From NCBI GenBank assembly GCA_022316685.1, contig JAKJHU010000026.1, forward strand, positions 4,030,501 through 4,094,500: a stretch of 64,000 nt of DNA, read 5' to 3'. The translations under genes were made by a program, and so were the position numbers. This DNA is from Progne subis subis (taxonomy: Eukaryota; Chordata; Aves; Passeriformes; Hirundinidae). Shown here one piece after another: positions 59,016 through 64,000 of the stretch (position 1 is the stretch's first letter; each line of letters begins with the position of its first letter). Under the pieces are notes generated by a model, which did not search any database, had not been told where the DNA came from, and worked only from the letters and a program-made list of their open reading frames with translations.

Positions 59016-60310
59016 TAAGCAGGTTGATTTGGCATGGGGACAAATGCTGTTCTGTGTTACACTCTAAAACTTCTTGTTTCTGTGGCAGTTAGTTCAAGGA
59101 AATTTACATAAATGCTGGACTGAGCTTAAGGTAACTTCTGATGACAAGATATTATGTTGTGGCCATGAGTACTGTTCATGGAACATTTGTACTTTGGTCT
59201 GTAGTTTAGCCATATGTACACTTACACATACAGATATACATTTTGACGTAAAATGGTGTCTCACTCTAAATTATAAGAGTTTATTGATATCTGCTGTAGT
59301 TTTTCACTGCATCAGGCAGTATTTTCCAGTTAACAAAGCTGTGCTGATCAACACTGTTTGATAACTTGGGCTTGTTATGTGAAGAATTGAATGTGGCATA
59401 AATCTGTCTGAACTAGTGTGTTCAGTGTGTTGCTTTATCCATATAGTCCAGGACAACAGTGTGGATGTAGCATTCAGTTCCAGAAACAGCGAAAATATGT
59501 TGGCATGACTAAGGGCTCCTGCTTGCTAGTTTGGACTTTCAATGCTGTCCTGAAGTAATTCCCTTGCTTTCTGTTTTAGCATGAGTATAGGCATTAATTG
59601 TCATTGTGTTGACACTATCAGTTTCCCATTACAAAGACGTGATGAGCTAAGCATGAAAGCATAAGGCTGCTAATTCTGTTCAGAGCTTTACAGTGTTTCA
59701 CTTACATCAGAACACTGCAAAATCTGGTTGGAGATCTGAAGTAGGTTTTCAATCTTATTAGTATTTTTCAAAATAGCTCTGTATAATTATCTGTAGAAAA
59801 GAAGCTTTCTACACAATTAAAAACCTAGGTTGATGACTGCTGTAAGGGATTTTTTAAATTGCTTTCATCAAGCTGGGCAAATTTCACATTACATTTTTAT
59901 AGTCACTGTTTACAAAGATCTCATAATTAAAAAACACTTGCAAAAATGTCAATACTCTTTGAACCAAGGAATAAAGTGTATACAAATTTTTTCTAATAAA
60001 CCGTTGAAACTACACTTCCAGTCTGGAAAAGGCTGTTGCATTTGTAGGATAGGAAACATGCTAATTTTCCTAAGCACTTATGCTAGGCATGTATTCAGTA
60101 GTTCTTAAGAATCAAACACGTGAGCTGGATAGCGTGCTGTGCTGTAAACTGTAATGATTAAGCACCTGTAAATTATTTATTGCCTGGTTACAGATACCTG
60201 ACATCATATGAGATGCCAAAGGTATCCAGAGAGGGTTCTGGACACTATTCAAAAAGAGTCTAGATCTGCTGCAAGTCCTGAAAAATACTAGGTAAAATAA
60301 CTTGGATAAA
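59016..60310. other. Unassigned sequence, no gene seen
   Basis: AT-rich, unique by eye. Confidence 0.5.
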
Positions 60311-60850
60311 TGTTCTTCAGGTTTATGGCTGTGATAAGAGTAAATGTTTTTCAGAGTAGCTCATATGGTGCTGTTTTGGATTTGTGACCAAAGCAGTTTT
60401 GATAATACAGGGATATTTTAGGCATTGCTGAGGTGCTTTCCTCCTTCTCCCCCCAGCCACCTGCAAGTAGGCTGTGGGTGCACAAGGACTTAGAAGGTGA
60501 CACAGCTGGCCCCAACTGACCCAAGGGATATTCCATGCTATATGACATCATGGTCAGCACATGCCGCTGGGGGGGACATTCTTAGTGATGGTGTTAGACT
60601 TCCCAAGTAACTGCTAAGCTTGATGAAGCCTGATGTTCCTCAGGAGAGCTGAACACCTATCTGCCAATGGGAAGTAGTGAATGAATGCCTCATTTTGCTT
60701 TGTGCATGGCTTTTGCTTTCCCTACTAAAGTGTCTTTGTCTCAGTCCAGAAATTTTCTCATTGCTATCCTTCCCCTTCCCTCCAATCTCACTGTGTGAGA
60801 ATGAGTGAGTAGCTGTGTGGGGCTGAGCTGCATGCTCGGCCTAAATCACA
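60311..60850 (+). mobile_element. Solo LTR, ERVL family 2 (copy B)
   Basis: Full-length relative of 2147-2688: GGTGCTGTTTTGGATTTGTG, GGGATATTTTAGGCATTGCTGAG, CTGACCCAAGGGATATTCCATG, CCTACTAAAGTGTCTTTGTC and GGGGCTGAGCTGCATG, ending ATCACA. No clear duplication; the start is within about 10 bp. Confidence 0.8.
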
Positions 60851-63194
60851 AAGTATTATTATGGTTTAACACCCAAATTAAGTATGCATGCCCATTTACT
60901 GTGAAAAAAGACAAATGGGGAGATGATCTGACAATCTCAAGCAAATTTTGCTATCTCAAGAAAACCCTGGAGAATATTCAAAGTTCACAGACCAACTTAT
61001 ATCCTCCTTGACAGATGATCCTTAAAATTAACAAGAGTACAAATTTAAAATCTGAAACACTTACCTTTAATTACAGCTATGAGGCATCTAATCATATTTG
61101 ATAAATAAGTATTAATTTTCCTTGTTGACTGCATACAAATTGTAAATTATAAGTAGTAATTTATATCACTTTACTAGGATTTATTTGATTCATTCTACCA
61201 TATTTTTGTTGGGTTCCAGTTCAATTGAGAATTATGAGGATCACTTGCACATACGACAATGTGATGAATATCATTGTGTGTAGAAACAGGAGTGTTTAAA
61301 ACATCAATATGATTTAATGTTTGTTTGTGTGTGTAGTTTGCTGAAAACCTGAGAAAAATGTAGAAACAACTTTTGCTTTGGTCTTGCTGTCAGAATGCTA
61401 GTCCAACTGGGCAAATATAGGTATGGAGAGGAGTCAGCAAAGAGGCTGACATCGGAGCAAGAGAGAGATGTGGCAACCCTGAAGTCAATTGAGAAGAAGT
61501 GGGAACCATGTAAAAGATCCAGGGTTGCTGCAATAAATTTTAGTCTCTGGTCATAGTCTGAAGAGATCAGAGATCTCTGCTTTCAGTTCTCTTTTGTGAC
61601 CTTTCTGAGTCCAGGTGTTTGGTCTCTTTGGCAGGTTTTTCTGTGAAAGGGTGGAAAGCCAGATACAGCTGTAGGGGAGACAAGGAATGGGGGGGGGGAA
61701 AAAAAAAAAAAACCAAAAAAAAAACCAAACAAACAAACAAAAAACCTGAGTCTGGGCTTTTGGCACAGAGGGTCCTCCAGTGTGACTGTCCAGAGCTTCC
61801 ACCCCAGGTTATATAAAGAAAGGGAAAGAGGAGTGTGACACGGTAGAAAGGCTTCATTGTTAACAGCAAGGGAAGGGTCAGAACAGAGGGTTGAAACAGA
61901 GGATCACTAAGTGCCCTTGATACAGTAAATGCTGCTGACTGCAATGGAACAGAGCTAACTTTGCAAGTTAGAAGATATGGCAAATAATATTGTCATCGAT
62001 TATTGACATCAACCTGTATTAAGGACTGTGAACTCTTAGGCTGTGAGTGAATCAACCATACCAGCAGCTGGTTTTTGGAGTTAGAGGCATCGGAGGTACA
62101 ATTTGCCTATGCAAGGACTCTACTTTTGGAAATTAGGGAAGAATGAACAATAATATTACCAGTGTATTCAGCACAGGAAATCATCATTTCATTCTGTAGT
62201 TCTCTACCAGCAACAAAAATAAGTTGTGCTTTGGTATCCTGTTCTTCTCAATCAAGTTTACTTCAAACTCTGATGTTCTTGTGGACATCAGGTTTATTAG
62301 AGGGTTAGTTTTGCCATTTTTCCCTTTCTAAACATGATTGTAAACTGTCTGATGATGTTTTAATTTTTCCATTTTCTTGATAAAACCGCCTGTCTTCATC
62401 ACCATGTCTCTTAGTAATGAGAAGTCAGCAAGTCCAGAAAGTGCTGAGGTTCCCCTTTCATAAACCACAGCTTTTGTAATGCACATGTAAAACTTAGTAC
62501 TAAAAATGGCACATTAAGTTCTCAGCTCATGAAGGATAGTATATCTTCTTAAATTCTCTCCATAAGGGTTTTGTCCTTTGGTGTATTTATTTAGACATAC
62601 ACACATAAGACACATCAAGTTGAAATTTGAATGGACAAACTTATAAATGAAATGAGTAAATTACTTTTATTTAATTTCTTGTGTTGCTTGAGGAAGAAAC
62701 TGAGCTTATTACAACTCAATTGTATATGCATATTGGCAGTCAAAGAAACTCCAGTCTTTCATTCAAATTGACCTTAAAAGTCAAAGATTAATTTTTGGAA
62801 ATGCCAGCAATTTTGTGGTTTAAGAATTTTCATAAAACATCCCAACATTTTGGTAAGTCTCGCAATTAGATAAAGCAACTAATCAGAATCTTCAATTTTA
62901 TGGTGTCAAGTCAAATCTTCATGCAACTTTTAGAAGAGTGGCCTTAAACAGTTGCAAAGAGAGGAGAAAAAGAGTGTGGTGATTATTTTCAAATTCTCTT
63001 GACTCAGACAATAGGAGCATGCTAACCTTTACCATTGTGAACATAGCAATATTTTGAGTTAGTCATCAAGATTTGAGATTCAGGATAGAGACTAATGCCG
63101 TTTAGGTTTTGCTTTTTTATCTATGTTCTTTGTATTCTTCTCACATGTATTTGTAGTCACCTATTATACTTATAACTAGTTTTCCCAGTACTTT
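60851..63194. other. Mostly AT-rich sequence, no supported gene
   Basis: A less AT-rich stretch at about 61550-61950 has a TATATAA string and a G/A homopolymer block, and might be an unrecognised LTR. No domain in its frames. Confidence 0.4.
61689..61745. repeat. G10-A14 and A/C-rich low complexity
   Basis: Ten G followed by fourteen A, then CCAAAA/CAAA units. Confidence 0.9.
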
Positions 63195-63610
63195 TCCATG
63201 GCCTTTCCCTAGGAAGAAAGACAAAACAAATTCCAGAACTCCAAGCCTTGGGGGGTACAAGGCCCCTATCCTGTCTTGGTTCTTCATGGGAACCAAGGCC
63301 AAAAAACATCTCTTCGAGATAACGTTTTTCATGGAAAAAGTACAGCTAGTGCCAAGGGGGTGTGTACTACAGAGAAGGGGCTTGACCTAGGGGAGAATTG
63401 CATCCCCACTTGTGATCCTATTTGGTGCTTTTTATCAGTTATGCTAACTTCCTAAAACCTAGAAAAATATATTCACCCCTGGAGGGGGTGGGCTTTTGTG
63501 GACATCTTTCCATAACTGCCCCTGAAGGCCTTCAAACAAAAGATCCTCTTTTATACTACCTCCTTACTAAAATTATCTCAAGTTTCATTTCCAGGTTGGA
63601 AAAAGGCTAA
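63195..63610. repeat. Possible unassigned repeat or LTR fragment
   Basis: Compositionally distinct from its flanks, with GGGGGTGTG, CCCCTGGAGGGGGTGGG and CTTGGTTC...GGAACCAAG palindromes. It resembles LTR sequence, but I find no partner copy, clear termini or duplication in the window. Strand unknown. Confidence 0.25.
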
Positions 63611-64000
63611 ACAAAACACTAAAAGGAAAATAGTTTAAAGTTCAGATTTACTAACTGAAACTGATATTTTGATAGTGCTCATAGAAATGTGAATAGGGAA
63701 ATAAGTATGCTTAATTTATCTTAAAATGCTTAGGTTTTCAAATACTGTTTCACGATTTTAATTTTTTCTTTTTAGTCTAAATCGCTGGTTTTGTTTCAGG
63801 TGGGGAATTGTTTGTGTGAACAGTTATTAATAGTGTAAAAATCCCCTGATGCTATTGCTTGTACAATGTTTGCAGTTAAAGGAGCCCACCAAGAATGTTT
63901 GCACTACTCTGTGATACCAACAGAGATAGTTCCTGCTCTTTGAATATCTTCTAGTCCTACAAGAACTGTTATAAACTGATATTAAAGTGACAGGATAAAG
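63611..64000. other. AT-rich sequence, no feature seen
   Basis: No gene or repeat recognised. Confidence 0.5.

Overview
The window looks like an AT-rich, gene-poor piece of a bird genome, most likely a songbird. The evidence is indirect. There are several decayed CR1 LINE fragments (three with the typical avian 3' regions) and a dense scatter of avian-type ERVL and ERVK long terminal repeats, and no recognisable host exon, tRNA or rRNA. Retroviral LTR material covers very roughly a quarter of the 64 kb.

The centrepiece is a nearly complete, env-less endogenous retrovirus of the ERVL (class III) kind at 3205-9749, + strand. It has two LTRs (654 and 651 bp) that differ by 4 substitutions and 3 single-base homopolymer indels, and an exact 5-bp target-site duplication (TTTAC). 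It also has a tRNA-Lys-like primer binding site, a long gag frame (3951-5807) and a protease-RT-RNase H-integrase frame. gag and pol lie in the same reading frame and are separated by a single TAG (5805-5807). The bases just downstream can fold into a hairpin or pseudoknot, which suggests gammaretrovirus-like stop-codon readthrough. Pol keeps its protease, RT, RNase H and DD35E integrase catalytic residues, but a TGA at 8745-8747 cuts off the last 80 codons. Nothing resembling env lies between pol and the 3' LTR.

The rest is mainly solo LTRs and simple repeats. Three solo LTRs related to the provirus lie on the - strand (18701-19536, 33534-34381, 56411-57971), and the last is split by a younger, CpG-rich LTR (57184-57865). 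A second ERVL LTR family is present at 2147, 31240/32804, 40010, 53971 (-) and 60311. Two families consistent with 6-bp duplications (ERVK-like) are at 26749/38128 and 16203/44205. CR1 fragments lie at 13580 (-), 25983 (+), 55143 (-), 55600 (+) and 58470 (+).

Other notable sequence includes a roughly 490-bp polypyrimidine tract (49421-49907, with about 62 copies of CTCCT), a 15-copy hexamer at 50446, a long hairpin at 58252-58352, and two 52-base T runs. The intervals between these are AT-rich sequence in which I see no gene. They could be intergenic or deep intronic.
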